From assembly GCF_027497255.1 (NCBI RefSeq), contig NZ_CP114903.1, positions 4,464,001 through 4,528,000 of the forward strand: 64,000 nt of DNA, given 5' to 3'. Positions 13,858 to 21,967 of the stretch are shown here, in pieces. Numbering within the stretch: position 1 is the first letter of the stretch; every line of letters starts with the position of its first letter. The notes under the pieces are model-generated. The model had not been told where the DNA came from and did not search any database. It saw only the letters and a program-made list of their open reading frames with translations. This stretch comes from Micromonospora sp. WMMD882 (GTDB lineage Bacteria; Actinomycetota; Actinomycetes; Mycobacteriales; Micromonosporaceae). A program made the translations under genes and the position numbers.

Positions 13858-14502
13858 GTGAACCTGCTCAGCGTCCTACCGTTGGCCGTGGTCATGGTCG
13901 CCGGCCCGCAGCTCGTCGCCGCGATCTTCCTGGCCTCCAGCCGGACCGCGAAACGCAGCTCGGTGGCGTTCCTGGCGGGCGCCACGCTCGCCGTCGTGAC
14001 CGCGCTGACCCTCTGGTACGTCGTCTTCCGCGCGATCCGGCACGGCGGCGCCGGCGGGGGTGGTGGTGGCGACGACCGGACCCGGCACCTGATCGACTGG
14101 ATCGTCCTGGCCGTGCTGCTGGTCCTGATGGCGCTGGTCTACGCCCGGCGCAGGCACAGCCAGCCGCCGAAGTGGATGGGCCGGTTGGAGGACGCCGGGC
14201 CCCGGTTCGCGTTCGGGCTGGGCTTCCTGCTCTTCGCCGCGATGCCCAGCGACGAGGCCACCATGCTGTCGGTGGCGGGCAGCCTGGCCGGGCACGACAA
14301 ACCGTGGTGGCACCTGCTGCCGTTCGCGCTCCTGACGCTGCTGCTGCTCGCGCTTCCGCTGCTGTCGCTGCTCGTCCTCGGCCGCCGGGCCCTGGCCGTC
14401 CTGCCGAAGATCCGGGACTGGGCGAACACGCACTCCTGGCTGGTCAGCGAGGCGGTCATCCTGATCTTCGTAGCGATCGTGGTGTCCGACCTGCTGAAGT
14501 GA
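13858..14502 (+). CDS. GAP-family (Sap-like) membrane protein
   Basis: 214 residues, GTG start with GGAGGAGG eight bases upstream. Six hydrophobic segments are visible: about 5-25, 35-60, 80-100, 115-140, 150-175 and 190-212. A Gly-rich loop follows the second segment, and FLLFAAMPSDEATM is a family-type segment. GAP/Sap proteins (glycolipid-addressing) help export lipids in mycobacteria, but many members are uncharacterised. It is 53 bases downstream of the P-type ATPase on the same strand and may be co-transcribed. Confidence 0.75.
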   Translation: MNLLSVLPLAVVMVAGPQLVAAIFLASSRTAKRSSVAFLAGATLAVVTALTLWYVVFRAIRHGGAGGGGGGDDRTRHLIDWIVLAVLLVLMALVYARRRHSQPPKWMGRLEDAGPRFAFGLGFLLFAAMPSDEATMLSVAGSLAGHDKPWWHLLPFALLTLLLLALPLLSLLVLGRRALAVLPKIRDWANTHSWLVSEAVILIFVAIVVSDLLK

Positions 14503-14561
14503 GCCGCCCGCCGGCCCGTGCGGGCATTGGCCGGTGGCCGGCCCGTGCGGCCGATGGCCGG

Positions 14562-14837
14562 TTAGTCCGCCAGGTAGCCGGTGGCCGGGTCGATCTCCGC
14601 GAGGAAGGACCGGATGGCCTCCGTCATCTCCGGCCGGCTCAGCCGGGACCGGTCGGAGCTGCTGGACCCGAAACCGTACTCGTGCGGCCCGCTGAGCCAG
14701 TCGAAGTCGTACGTCCCGGGCTCGTCGGCCCGGTGGCGCACCAGGAACTCCTCCCCGTCCACGGTCAGCCGGACCTGGTCGTCGTACCTGGGCAGGGTGG
14801 ACTCGGGCGCGAGGCCCGGCTCCGGCTCGTCCGACAC
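14562..14837 (-). CDS. Hypothetical protein (91 aa)
   Basis: Small acidic protein with internal order: YDDQVRLTVDGEEFLVRHR, then TYDFDWLSGPHEYGF, a Ser/Arg stretch and a C-terminal helix. It reads like a compact alpha/beta domain. No family is recognised. Regular codon use and a good ATG support a real gene. It marks the edge of the atypical islet that runs to tRNA-Ala. Confidence 0.65.
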   Translation of the reverse strand: MSDEPEPGLAPESTLPRYDDQVRLTVDGEEFLVRHRADEPGTYDFDWLSGPHEYGFGSSSSDRSRLSRPEMTEAIRSFLAEIDPATGYLAD

Positions 14838-15106
14838 GTCGGCTCCTTCGCAGTGCTCCCAGGCGGCGGATGACCAGCCCCGGTTTGACGTCCGACGCGG
14901 CCGACAGGTGCGCGAAGTGGGACGATCTCGCAGCTCTGCAGGAACCGGCCGAGTTGGACCTGGCGGCGGGTCCCGCCAGGCCTGGCCGCCACGACGGCGG
15001 GGACGAGCAGCCGACAGCCCTCCTCCACCGCCAGATGGGCTTCCCGGGCCGCCACGCCGAGCGCCTTCACCAGTCCCCTAGGCAGGGTAACGGTGACCTT
15101 CTTCAT
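14765..15106 (-). pseudogene. Decayed VapBC-like antitoxin-PIN toxin remnant
   Basis: The reading frame begins MKKVTVTLPRGLVKALG, like a VapB-type antitoxin. It then runs into REAHLAVEEGCRLLVPAVV and RRQVQLGRFLQSCEIVPL, the middle of a PIN-domain toxin without its first catalytic Asp segment. After about residue 75 it becomes low-complexity, and the frame overlaps the next gene. The best reading is a deletion fusing an antitoxin start to a toxin middle, followed by a frameshift. The assignment rests on recognised family patterns only. Confidence 0.5.
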
Positions 15107-15363
15107 CGCCTATACGAACACCATGCGCCGATATGGCGTCGCTGAGCCGCTCACCCGCGCTGGACGGGTCGACCGCACACTCGCCAGGCGCCAGTGGGTG
15201 CTCTGCCGGGCACCGGGGTGGGGCGCTCACCCTCGACCCGGGGCGTCGCCATTCCCGCGAAATGGGGGTGACCCGCCCTGCGAAAAGCGCCTTATCCCAG
15301 AAACGTCGAGCGGGTAGCCTCGCGTCGGCCTCTGATGGTTGTCGTCGCGCTAGAAGGACGGGC
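15107..15363. other. Intergenic region of the islet
   Basis: 257 bases with no supported gene. It holds the start region of the VapBC-like remnant on one side. On the other it holds AAGGA six bases before the nucleotidyltransferase ATG, and a TAGCCT at 15315-15320 that could be a -10 box. I found no direct repeat of the tRNA-Ala 3' end here. Confidence 0.4.
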
Positions 15364-15882
15364 ATGATCAACCCTGCTGACATGAATACCGATGAGGTCC
15401 ACACGGTTCTGGACACTCTCGCTGCCGCCGGCTGCAACGCATGGATCAGCGGTGGGTGGGGTGTGGACGCGTTGTTCGGACGGCAGACTCGTCCGCACCG
15501 TGACCTGGACCTGGCAGTCGCCGCAGAGGACGAAGCAGCGGCCCTGCTGGCTCTCGGCCGCCTGGGCTACGTCATCGAGACTGACTGGCGCCCGGTACGC
15601 GTTGAAGTGGTCGCCGAAGCGCGAGGCCGAGTAGACCTTCACCCGCTCAAGTTCGACGAGGTTGGCCACGGCCACCAGGCTGGCCTCGATGGCGGTAGCT
15701 TCCGTTGGCCGAAGGAGTGCTTCACCACTGGAGCCATCGCCGGCCGCCCGGTCAACTGCATCTCGGTGGAGCAGCAACTGCTGTTCCACAGCGGGTACGA
15801 GCCGCGCGACATCGACCGCGCCGACCTGGCCCTCCTGCACACACTCGCAACAGAGGCGAAGCGAACAAGCGATATCGTCTGA
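15364..15882 (+). CDS. LinA/LnuA-like lincosamide nucleotidyltransferase
   Basis: 172 residues. The nucleotidyltransferase core is clear: SGGWGVDALFG followed by HRDLDLAV, the G-G-W and D-x-D metal-binding pattern. VDLHPLKF and QQLLFHSGYE match conserved stretches of the small lincosamide nucleotidyltransferases (LinA/LnuA, about 160 residues), closer than to ANT(2''). Such enzymes add AMP to lincomycin or clindamycin. Base composition is visibly less GC-rich than neighbouring genes, and it sits in an islet against tRNA-Ala, so recent acquisition is likely. The substrate is inferred; a different small-molecule adenylyl acceptor remains possible. Confidence 0.75.
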   Translation: MINPADMNTDEVHTVLDTLAAAGCNAWISGGWGVDALFGRQTRPHRDLDLAVAAEDEAAALLALGRLGYVIETDWRPVRVEVVAEARGRVDLHPLKFDEVGHGHQAGLDGGSFRWPKECFTTGAIAGRPVNCISVEQQLLFHSGYEPRDIDRADLALLHTLATEAKRTSDIV

Positions 15883-15891
15883 CAATGGGCG

Positions 15892-16431
15892 TCAGGGGAC
15901 CGACGGAGGCCAGCGATGCCTGCGCCAGTCCTCCCATGTCGTGAATCCCGCCGGCGCGCAATCGACAGGTTCGCTGCCGTCGAGCTCCCCTTGCGTCGGG
16001 ATGCTGATGAGGGCAGCCCACTGGGCGAGCTCCTCGTCGGACATGTGCCACGTCGTGTGCGGCTCTTCGGCTTGACGCCGGTCAAGTCGTCTCCGCTGCT
16101 CAGCCGGTGGGAGTTCGAAATAGCGCATCTCCACCGCCGCGCCGAGGTCGGCGGCTGCCTGCCGTAGCGCGGATCGCTCGTCTCTAGCCCAGAGACCGAA
16201 GTCGATAACAACGCTGACACCGAGCTCGAGCGCGCGCAACCCGATCTCGATGAGCCGTCCTTCGATCACGTCCGAGGCCGACGGCGGGTTCGCGAGACCG
16301 TACAGAGCCTTCACCCACTCGTCCTTCGTGAGGCGAAGAGCCTTCTCCTCCACTTCGATGCGTCGCGCTTCTGTCGTCTTCCCGGTGCCTGGCAGTCCCA
16401 CGGTCAGGAACAGAGTCGGTCGTGTCGTCAT
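15892..16431 (-). CDS. P-loop kinase-like ATPase (AAA_33 type)
   Basis: 179 residues. Walker A is LTVGLPGTGKTTEA at about residues 9-22. LRLTKDEWVKALYG follows, where a kinase would have its acceptor and lid residues, then SVVIDFGLWARDE, a Walker B-like segment. The C-terminus is Trp- and Arg-rich. The size suits a small-molecule or zeta-toxin-like kinase rather than a AAA+ machine. The start codon overlaps the stop of a 50-residue ORF (ATGA). It converges on the LnuA-like gene with nine bases between stops, and shares its lower GC. Target unknown. Confidence 0.75.
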   Translation of the reverse strand: MTTRPTLFLTVGLPGTGKTTEARRIEVEEKALRLTKDEWVKALYGLANPPSASDVIEGRLIEIGLRALELGVSVVIDFGLWARDERSALRQAAADLGAAVEMRYFELPPAEQRRRLDRRQAEEPHTTWHMSDEELAQWAALISIPTQGELDGSEPVDCAPAGFTTWEDWRRHRWPPSVP

Positions 16432-16580
16432 CGTTTCCCCAGCGGCCGCTTCCTCGATGATGCCGGCCAGTCCGCCAAGCGGTACAGCTCGGGTTGGTCC
16501 TCGAAGGTCACCTGGAAGGCGTAGAAGCGCTCGTCTGGCGGCCCCGGCCATCGATCGCGTGCTGGGCGACGAGGGGGCAT
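16428..16580 (-). CDS. Short ORF coupled to the P-loop kinase gene (50 aa)
   Basis: Starts MPPRRPARDRWPGPPDERFYAF and includes VTFEDQPELYRLADWPA. Its stop overlaps the kinase start as ATGA, a normal coupling arrangement. The sequence does not look random in this frame (aromatic and acidic pattern). It could be a small partner protein or the 3' end of a gene lost beside tRNA-Ala. No family is recognised. Confidence 0.4.
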   Translation of the reverse strand: MPPRRPARDRWPGPPDERFYAFQVTFEDQPELYRLADWPASSRKRPLGKR

Positions 16581-16641
16581 CGTGAACGGCTTGGCTGTAC
16601 GGGTGGCTGTACCCGGGACCTAGATCAACCGGTGTTCGTGC

Positions 16642-16717
16642 TGGTGGAGCCCAGGGGACTCGAACCCCTAACCCCTGCCTTGCAAAGGCAGTGCTCTGCC
16701 AGTTGAGCTAGGGCCCC
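16642..16717 (-). tRNA. tRNA-Ala (anticodon TGC)
   Basis: Cloverleaf read on the minus strand: acceptor GGGGCCC paired with GGGCTCC, D arm GCTC...GAGC, anticodon stem CTGCC/GGCAG with loop TTTGCAA, T arm with GGTTCGAGTCC, discriminator A, and CCA encoded at 16642-16644. Its 3' end faces the lower-GC islet at 14.8-16.6 kb. Confidence 0.95.
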
Positions 16718-16750
16718 GAGAGCGGAGAAACGACCGCCGCAGATCGCAGG

Positions 16751-16879
16751 TTACCGCAGGTCGGGGGCGGTGGTCGCCTCGTGCCACAGGGCGCGCTCGT
16801 CGTTCGACGCCTTGATCTTCTGGGCCACGACGACCGCGACACCGACCACGCCCAGCAGGAACAGGACTTTCTTGGCCAT
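16751..16879 (-). CDS. DLW-39 family small protein (42 aa)
   Basis: MAKKVLFLLGVVGVAVVVAQ is a short membrane-anchor-like helix, followed by KIKASNDERALWHEATTAP with the D/E-x-ALW-x-EA pattern that names the family. Actinobacterial DLW-39 genes sit between gyrA and nearby tRNA genes, exactly as here (between tRNA-Ile and tRNA-Ala). Function is unknown. Confidence 0.8.
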   Translation of the reverse strand: MAKKVLFLLGVVGVAVVVAQKIKASNDERALWHEATTAPDLR

Positions 16880-16922
16880 GGGGCGACCCCTCACGCTCGA
16901 CTGCCGTCGGGACGGTGTGCGG

Positions 16923-16996
16923 TGGGGCTAGCTGGAATCGAACCAGCGACCTCAGAGTTATCAGCTCTGCGCTCTAACCGACTGAGCTATAGCCCC
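16923..16996 (-). tRNA. tRNA-Ile (anticodon GAT)
   Basis: Minus-strand cloverleaf: acceptor GGGGCTA/TAGCCCC, D arm GCTC...GAGC, anticodon stem AGAGC/ACTCT region with loop CTGATAA, T arm with GGTTCGATTCC. The 3' CCA is not fully encoded (ACC followed by G). Confidence 0.95.
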
Positions 16997-17088
16997 GCGT
17001 GCGACGAGCAAGGTTAACCCATCCGCTCATCCGGCCCCAAACCGGGGTCGGTGACCGCTGCCGTCGCCGACCAACCTACCCGTACGCG

Positions 17089-17128
17089 TGATGCCGGGGC
17101 GACCGCTTTCCGCGGCGCCCCGGCATCA
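17089..17128 (-). terminator. Hairpin terminator of the gyrB-gyrA-DUF3566 operon
   Basis: TGATGCCGGGGCG (17089-17101) and CGCCCCGGCATCA (17116-17128) are exact 13-base complementary arms with a 14-base loop. They lie about 50 bases past the DUF3566 stop. No clear T-run follows, as is usual in high-GC actinobacteria. Confidence 0.75.
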
Positions 17129-17180
17129 CCGGGCGCTGGGCGCGATCACGCGCGCGTCCGACCCTTCGTGTCCGGGCGGC

Positions 17181-18056
17181 TCAGTCCCGCTCGGCGAGGG
17201 TGAGCTCGACCCCGCCGACCAGGTCGGCGCAGACGTTGTAGACGAACGCCCCGAGCGTGGCGAGCGCCGTGAACAGGACGACGTTGACCAGCCCGAGCAG
17301 CGCCGAGCTGAGGATCACGCCCTTGGCGGTGATCTGGAACCCGCCGCTGCCCGCCCCGCCACCGGCGTTGACCAGGTCGGCGAGGCTCTCGTTGACGCTC
17401 TGGAACACGCCCATGGCGTCCAACGCGAGGTAGAGCACCGAGGTGGCGACCACCACGACGATGAAGAGCACCACGGAGACGGCGAAGGCGAACTTCATCA
17501 CCGACCACGGGTCGATCCGCTTGAGGTTCAGCCGGGCCCGACGCGGACCACGGGACGCCGCGGACGTGACCGAGGTGCGCGCCGCGCGTACCGCGTCGTT
17601 GACCCGGGCCGCCCCGACCGCCGACGACCCGACGCCGGGCGGCAGGCCGCCGCCGTTCGGGCGGGGCGCGCCGGGACGTCCGGGGTCCGGCTGGCCGCCG
17701 CCGACCCGGGACTGGGTGCCGGTCGACGCCGTGCCGGCCCCCGTCGTGGGGATCGGCTGGGTTGTCGTCGGACGGGCGGCGGCGCCGCTGCCCACCGGTG
17801 TGATCCCCGATGTCGGCGCGTCGACGCCGATCGCCTCGGTCCGGTCGGACTTCCCGGCGTCGTCCGCTGCCGGTTTGTCCGGCGGCGGCGTCATCCCGGG
17901 GGCCCGGGTGAACTTCGGGGCAGGCGCGTCGGCGGGGACCGTGGCCCGGCCCACCGCGGCGCGGCCGGTCGCGGGGGTCCCGCCCTTCGCGGCATCCTCG
18001 TCGACCGGTTTGGCCGAGGCCCCCTTGTTCCCCGACTTCGCCTGTGTCTCCGTCAT
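17181..18056 (-). CDS. DUF3566 membrane protein downstream of gyrA
   Basis: 291 residues. The first 180 are Ala/Pro/Thr/Gly-rich and probably disordered and cytoplasmic. The C-terminal 110 form the DUF3566 domain: LKRIDPWSVMKFAF, a hydrophobic helix (VSVVLFIVVVVATSVLYLAL), then a second helix around LLGLVNVVLFTALATLGAFVYN. The ATG lies three bases after the gyrA stop. It matches mycobacterial Rv0007 in position and design. A role in envelope growth or division is suspected for the family but not shown here. Confidence 0.88.
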   Translation of the reverse strand: MTETQAKSGNKGASAKPVDEDAAKGGTPATGRAAVGRATVPADAPAPKFTRAPGMTPPPDKPAADDAGKSDRTEAIGVDAPTSGITPVGSGAAARPTTTQPIPTTGAGTASTGTQSRVGGGQPDPGRPGAPRPNGGGLPPGVGSSAVGAARVNDAVRAARTSVTSAASRGPRRARLNLKRIDPWSVMKFAFAVSVVLFIVVVVATSVLYLALDAMGVFQSVNESLADLVNAGGGAGSGGFQITAKGVILSSALLGLVNVVLFTALATLGAFVYNVCADLVGGVELTLAERD

Positions 18057-18059
18057 CAA

Positions 18060-21000
18060 CTAGTCCTGTTCTTCAGGCTCGTCGGCATTGCGAGCAATCG
18101 CCACGATAGTCACGCCGTCCGGGAGGTCCATCAGCTTGACCCCCATTGTGTTCCGATCACGCGTACGGCGTACAGGCTTCACCGGAGTCCGGATGACGCC
18201 ACCGTTGCTGGTGATCGCGAACAGCTCGTCGTCCGGGTCGATCACTACCGCGCCGACCAGACCACCCCGACGCTCGGTGATCTTCGCAGTCAACACGCCC
18301 TTACCTCCCCGGCCCTGCACCGGGTATTCCTCGATGGGGGTCCGTTTCGCGTATCCCCCGTTCGTCGCCACCAGGACGTCCATGCCCTCCCGTACGACCT
18401 CCATGGCCAGCAGGACGTCCTCGTCGCTGAACCGCATGCCGATCACCCCGGAGGTCGCCCGTCCCATCGGGCGCAGCGCCTCGTCGGTCGCGTTGAACCG
18501 GATGGCCTGGGCGTTCTTGGAGACCAGCAGCAGGTCGTCCGCCGGCCCGGCCAGGGCCGCGCCGACCAGCTCGTCCTCGTCGCGCAGGTTGATCGCGATG
18601 ATGCCGCCGGATCGGTTGGAGTCGAACTCCTCAAGCTTCGTCTTCTTCACCAGGCCGTTCTTCGTGGCGAGTACCAGATAGGGCGCCACCTGGTAGTGCG
18701 GAATCTCGATGATCTGCGCGATCTGCTCGTCCGGTTGGAAGGCGAGCAGATTGGCCACGTGTTGGCCCTTCGCCACCCTACTGGCCTCCGGAAGCTCGTA
18801 CGCCTTGGCCCGGTAGACCCGCCCCTTGTTGGTGAAGAACAGCATCCAGTCGTGGGTGGAGCAGACGAAGAAGTGGCTGACGATGTCGTCCTGCCGCAGC
18901 GTGGCGCCGCTGACGCCCTTGCCGCCCCGCCGCTGCGAGCGGTACAGATCCACCTTGGTCCGCTTGGCGTACCCGGTGCGGGTGATGGTGACCACCACGT
19001 CCTCGCGGGCGATGAGGTCCTCCATGGAGACCTCGCCGTCGAACGGGATGATCTGGGTCCGCCGCTCGTCACCCCACTTGGCGACGATCTCGCCCAGCTC
19101 CTCGGAGACGATCCGCCGCTGCCGCTCCGGCTTGGCGAGGATGTCCTTGAGGTCGGCGATCTCGATCTCCAGCTTCGCCAGGTCGTCCAGGATCCGCTGC
19201 CGCTCCAGCGCGGCGAGCCGGCGGAGCTGCATGTCCAGGATCGCGGTCGCCTGGATCTCGTCGATCTCCAGCAGCCGGATCAGGCCCTGCCGGGCGTCCT
19301 CCACCGTCGGCGACCGCCGGATCAGGGCGATCACCTCGTCCAGGTGGTCGAGCGCCTTCGCCAGACCGCGCAGGATGTGCGCCCGCTCCTCGGCCTTGCG
19401 CAGCCGGAACGCCGTCCGCCGCCGGATCACCTCGATCTGGTGCTCGACGTAGTAGCGCAGGAACTGCGCCAGGTTCAGCGTGCGCGGGACGCCGTCGACA
19501 AGCGCCAGCATGTTCGCGCCGAAGGTCTCCTGGAGCTGGGTGTGCTTGTAGAGGTTGTTCAGCACCACCTTGGCGACCGCGTCGCGCTTGAGCACCAGCA
19601 CGATCCGCATGCCGGTACGGCCGGAGGACTCGTCCCGGATGTCGGCGATGCCGGCGAGCTTGCCCTCCTTGATCAGCTCGGCGATCCGTTCGGCCAGGTT
19701 GTCCGGGTTCACCTGGTACGGCAGCTCGCTGACCACCAGCGCGGGGCGGCCCCGCTTGTCCTCCTCGACCTCCACCACCGCGCGCATCCGGATCGAGCCG
19801 CGACCGGTCCGGTACGCGTCCTGGATGGCCTGCTGGCCGACGATCAGGCCGTGGGTCGGGAAGTCCGGACCCTTGACGATCTCCAGCAGCGCTTCGAGGG
19901 TGGTGGCCTCGTCCTCGTCCGGGTGCTCCAGGCACCACTGCACCGCCGCGCCGATCTCCCGCAGGTTGTGTGGCGGGATCTTGGTGGCCATGCCGACCGC
20001 GATGCCCTCGGAGCCGTTGATCAGCAGGTTCGGGATCCGGGACGGCAGGATGGTGGGCTCCTTGGCCCGGCCGTCGTAGTTGTCCTGGAGGTCGACGGTG
20101 TCCTCGTCGATGTCCCGCAGCATCTCCATCGCCAGCGGGTCCAGCTTGCACTCGGTGTTGTGGCTGACGAAGCCGTCCGAGACGAACGAGTGGTCGTCGG
20201 TGTCGACCCGGATGCTGTAGACCGGTTGCACGCCCGCGTCCACCACCGAGTCCACCTCGGCGTAGTAGAAGCGTCCGTCGACCAGCGGCTCGACCACGTC
20301 GAGGACGTCGGCCTCGGTGATCCGGGCGGCGATCTCGTCCCGGTCCCGCTCCCAGCGCTCGACCCGGTCGACGTTGTGCCGACGCAGCCAGTCCCGCTCG
20401 GTCCAGCGGGTGGCGCCGTGCTCCCGGACGAAGTCCGCCACGAACGGGACGTGGTCGCCGGACAACGCGGTGTTGGTCGCCGGCACCGACGCCAGCTCCG
20501 ACTCCAGCTTGGCCTGCTTACGGCCGAGGAAACCGACCTGCTGGGCGAAGATCCGGGCGTCGCGGCGGTTGGTGACGACGACCTTGATCTCGCCGCCGTC
20601 GTACCGGCACTGCCGGCTGATCACGCCGAACTCCAGCAGGAGCTGCTGTACCTCGCGGGCCAGCCGGTCGCTGCGGGTCGAGTACGAGACCTGGATGGTG
20701 TTGCGGGGCAGCAGCGACGAGGAGCCGTCCCCTTCGAAGAGCGCCTGGAGGAAGGCGCGCTTGACCGCCGCCGGCCCCTGCCAGACGAACTCGGGCACGA
20801 ACTTCGCCGCGCTCCGCGCCCCGACCAGCTCACCGAGGATGCTCGCGCGCAGCGCGGTGAGGTCCTGGACGTCCAGCTCGTGCAGCAGACTGCCGGAGGC
20901 GATGGTCCGCTGGCCGACGTAACGGGGGCCAGCGACCGCGAGGTCGTAGGCGGCGAGCACCCGGACGAAGAACTCCCGGTCGACGTTGTCGAACCCGGCC

Positions 21001-21839
21001 CGGTTCTCGGAGACCCAGCCCTCGCTGACGAAGGCGCCGGCGAGGACGGCGGCCTCGACGTGCTCCAGCGTCGGGTAGCCGATCTCGTCCGGCACGGTCC
21101 GCTGGATGACCACTCGGTCCCCGGGGGAGATCTCGGCGAGCAGCTTCCAGAGCAGCGTGGGCACGCCGGCCACGTTCACCAGGCAGAGCACCGGGTGGTT
21201 GTGGGTGCCGGTCAGCTCGTACCCCTCGCGGGTGCGCAGCCGCAACGTCGGGTGCTCGCCGGAGTGGAAGAACTTCGAGGCGTGCGCCAGGTCGCCGTTG
21301 CGGTCACGGACCTTGAGCGTGATGTCGGTCTCGCTGCTCGGGGCTGTGCCGGGCACGACCTGGTCGATCCGGACCGACCCCTCAGCGGTACGAATCCGGG
21401 CATCAGCCGCAAGACAGTACCTCATGGCCGCAGCCGGGTCATTGCCGGGCGAACCGAAGTTGCCGTTGCCGTCGACCAGCGGGTACCGCAGCGACCAGGG
21501 CTGGGCCATCCGGACCAGGGCGTCGTAGATCGCCGAGTCGCCGTGCGGGTGGAACTGACCCATCACGTCGCCGACCACCCGGGAGCACTTCACGTAGCCC
21601 CGGTCCGGCCGGTAGCCGGAGTCGAACATGGCGTAGAGGATCTTGCGGTGGACCGGCTTGAGCCCGTCCCGGACGTCCGGCAGCGCCCGCCCCACGATCA
21701 CGCTCATCGCGTAGTCGAGGTAGGAGCGCTGCATCTCCACCTCGAGACCGACCGGTTCGATCCGGTCGTGCGCCACGACGGCGGCGCCGGTCTCCGGGGT
21801 CTCCGGTGGGTTAGGGGTTGACTCGGGAGTATCGGTCAC
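18060..21839 (-). CDS. gyrA: DNA gyrase subunit A with an intein
   Basis: The 1259-residue precursor splits into two GyrA exteins and a 420-residue intein at 142-561. Without the intein GyrA is 839 residues, a normal length. The catalytic Tyr 141 in AAMRY is the last residue of the first extein, and the second resumes [13 protein letters not shown]. The C-terminal beta-propeller includes the GyrA box (QRRGGKGV). Intein removal is therefore needed to restore the active-site region of this essential enzyme. GTG start. The two subunit genes are separated by 128 bases containing DnaA-box-like sites. Confidence 0.97.
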   Translation of the reverse strand: MTDTPESTPNPPETPETGAAVVAHDRIEPVGLEVEMQRSYLDYAMSVIVGRALPDVRDGLKPVHRKILYAMFDSGYRPDRGYVKCSRVVGDVMGQFHPHGDSAIYDALVRMAQPWSLRYPLVDGNGNFGSPGNDPAAAMRYCLAADARIRTAEGSVRIDQVVPGTAPSSETDITLKVRDRNGDLAHASKFFHSGEHPTLRLRTREGYELTGTHNHPVLCLVNVAGVPTLLWKLLAEISPGDRVVIQRTVPDEIGYPTLEHVEAAVLAGAFVSEGWVSENRAGFDNVDREFFVRVLAAYDLAVAGPRYVGQRTIASGSLLHELDVQDLTALRASILGELVGARSAAKFVPEFVWQGPAAVKRAFLQALFEGDGSSSLLPRNTIQVSYSTRSDRLAREVQQLLLEFGVISRQCRYDGGEIKVVVTNRRDARIFAQQVGFLGRKQAKLESELASVPATNTALSGDHVPFVADFVREHGATRWTERDWLRRHNVDRVERWERDRDEIAARITEADVLDVVEPLVDGRFYYAEVDSVVDAGVQPVYSIRVDTDDHSFVSDGFVSHNTECKLDPLAMEMLRDIDEDTVDLQDNYDGRAKEPTILPSRIPNLLINGSEGIAVGMATKIPPHNLREIGAAVQWCLEHPDEDEATTLEALLEIVKGPDFPTHGLIVGQQAIQDAYRTGRGSIRMRAVVEVEEDKRGRPALVVSELPYQVNPDNLAERIAELIKEGKLAGIADIRDESSGRTGMRIVLVLKRDAVAKVVLNNLYKHTQLQETFGANMLALVDGVPRTLNLAQFLRYYVEHQIEVIRRRTAFRLRKAEERAHILRGLAKALDHLDEVIALIRRSPTVEDARQGLIRLLEIDEIQATAILDMQLRRLAALERQRILDDLAKLEIEIADLKDILAKPERQRRIVSEELGEIVAKWGDERRTQIIPFDGEVSMEDLIAREDVVVTITRTGYAKRTKVDLYRSQRRGGKGVSGATLRQDDIVSHFFVCSTHDWMLFFTNKGRVYRAKAYELPEASRVAKGQHVANLLAFQPDEQIAQIIEIPHYQVAPYLVLATKNGLVKKTKLEEFDSNRSGGIIAINLRDEDELVGAALAGPADDLLLVSKNAQAIRFNATDEALRPMGRATSGVIGMRFSDEDVLLAMEVVREGMDVLVATNGGYAKRTPIEEYPVQGRGGKGVLTAKITERRGGLVGAVVIDPDDELFAITSNGGVIRTPVKPVRRTRDRNTMGVKLMDLPDGVTIVAIARNADEPEEQD
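20157..21416 (-). mobile_element. GyrA intein with LAGLIDADG-type endonuclease domain
   Basis: Residues 142-561 of the precursor. Splicing parts: Cys 142 first; block B THNH at 212-215; block [14 protein letters not shown] ending His 560-Asn 561, followed by Thr 562 as +1 nucleophile. Endonuclease parts: [10 protein letters not shown] (266-275) and [10 protein letters not shown] (366-375), a pair of dodecapeptide motifs with acidic residues kept (Glu 273, Asp 371), so it is full-length rather than a mini-intein. The insertion point, directly after the catalytic Tyr, is that of the known mycobacterial GyrA inteins (M. xenopi, M. leprae). Boundaries were checked against the DNA codons. Confidence 0.95.
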
Positions 21840-21876
21840 TTGTTAACCCTTATCAGACTCAGAGTCGGTTTTGCGC

Positions 21877-21928
21877 TGTGGATAACGGCTGTGGATACCG
21901 CGGAACCTGTGGATAACTCTGTGGATCG
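21877..21928. promoter_or_regulatory. Four DnaA-box-like sites between gyrB and gyrA
   Basis: TGTGGATAA at 21877-21885, TGTGGATAC at 21890-21898, TGTGGATAA at 21909-21917 and TGTGGATCG at 21920-21928, all in one orientation. Two are exact complements of TTATCCACA. They fall in the untranslated gap before the gyrA start, where DnaA binding could influence gyrA transcription. Confidence 0.7.
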
Positions 21929-21967
21929 ACGGGGTGCCGGTGTGCCCCGGCCCCCCGCCACCATCCG

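Noticed and set aside
14838..15363. Second copy of the tRNA-Ala 3' end as an attachment-site partner
   Set aside because: I searched by eye for the GGTGGAGCCC/GACTCGAAC words at the far side of the islet and found none, so no att pair can be claimed.
16494..17017. Plus-strand frames across the two tRNA genes
   Set aside because: They run through tRNA-Ala and tRNA-Ile on the opposite strand, and the DLW-39 gene explains the remaining sequence.
17088..21821. A 1577-codon open frame on the plus strand opposite gyrA
   Set aside because: It is antisense to gyrA and its intein. At this GC content the complementary frame of a real gene stays open; the translation is Arg/Gly/Val/Asp-rich with no domain.
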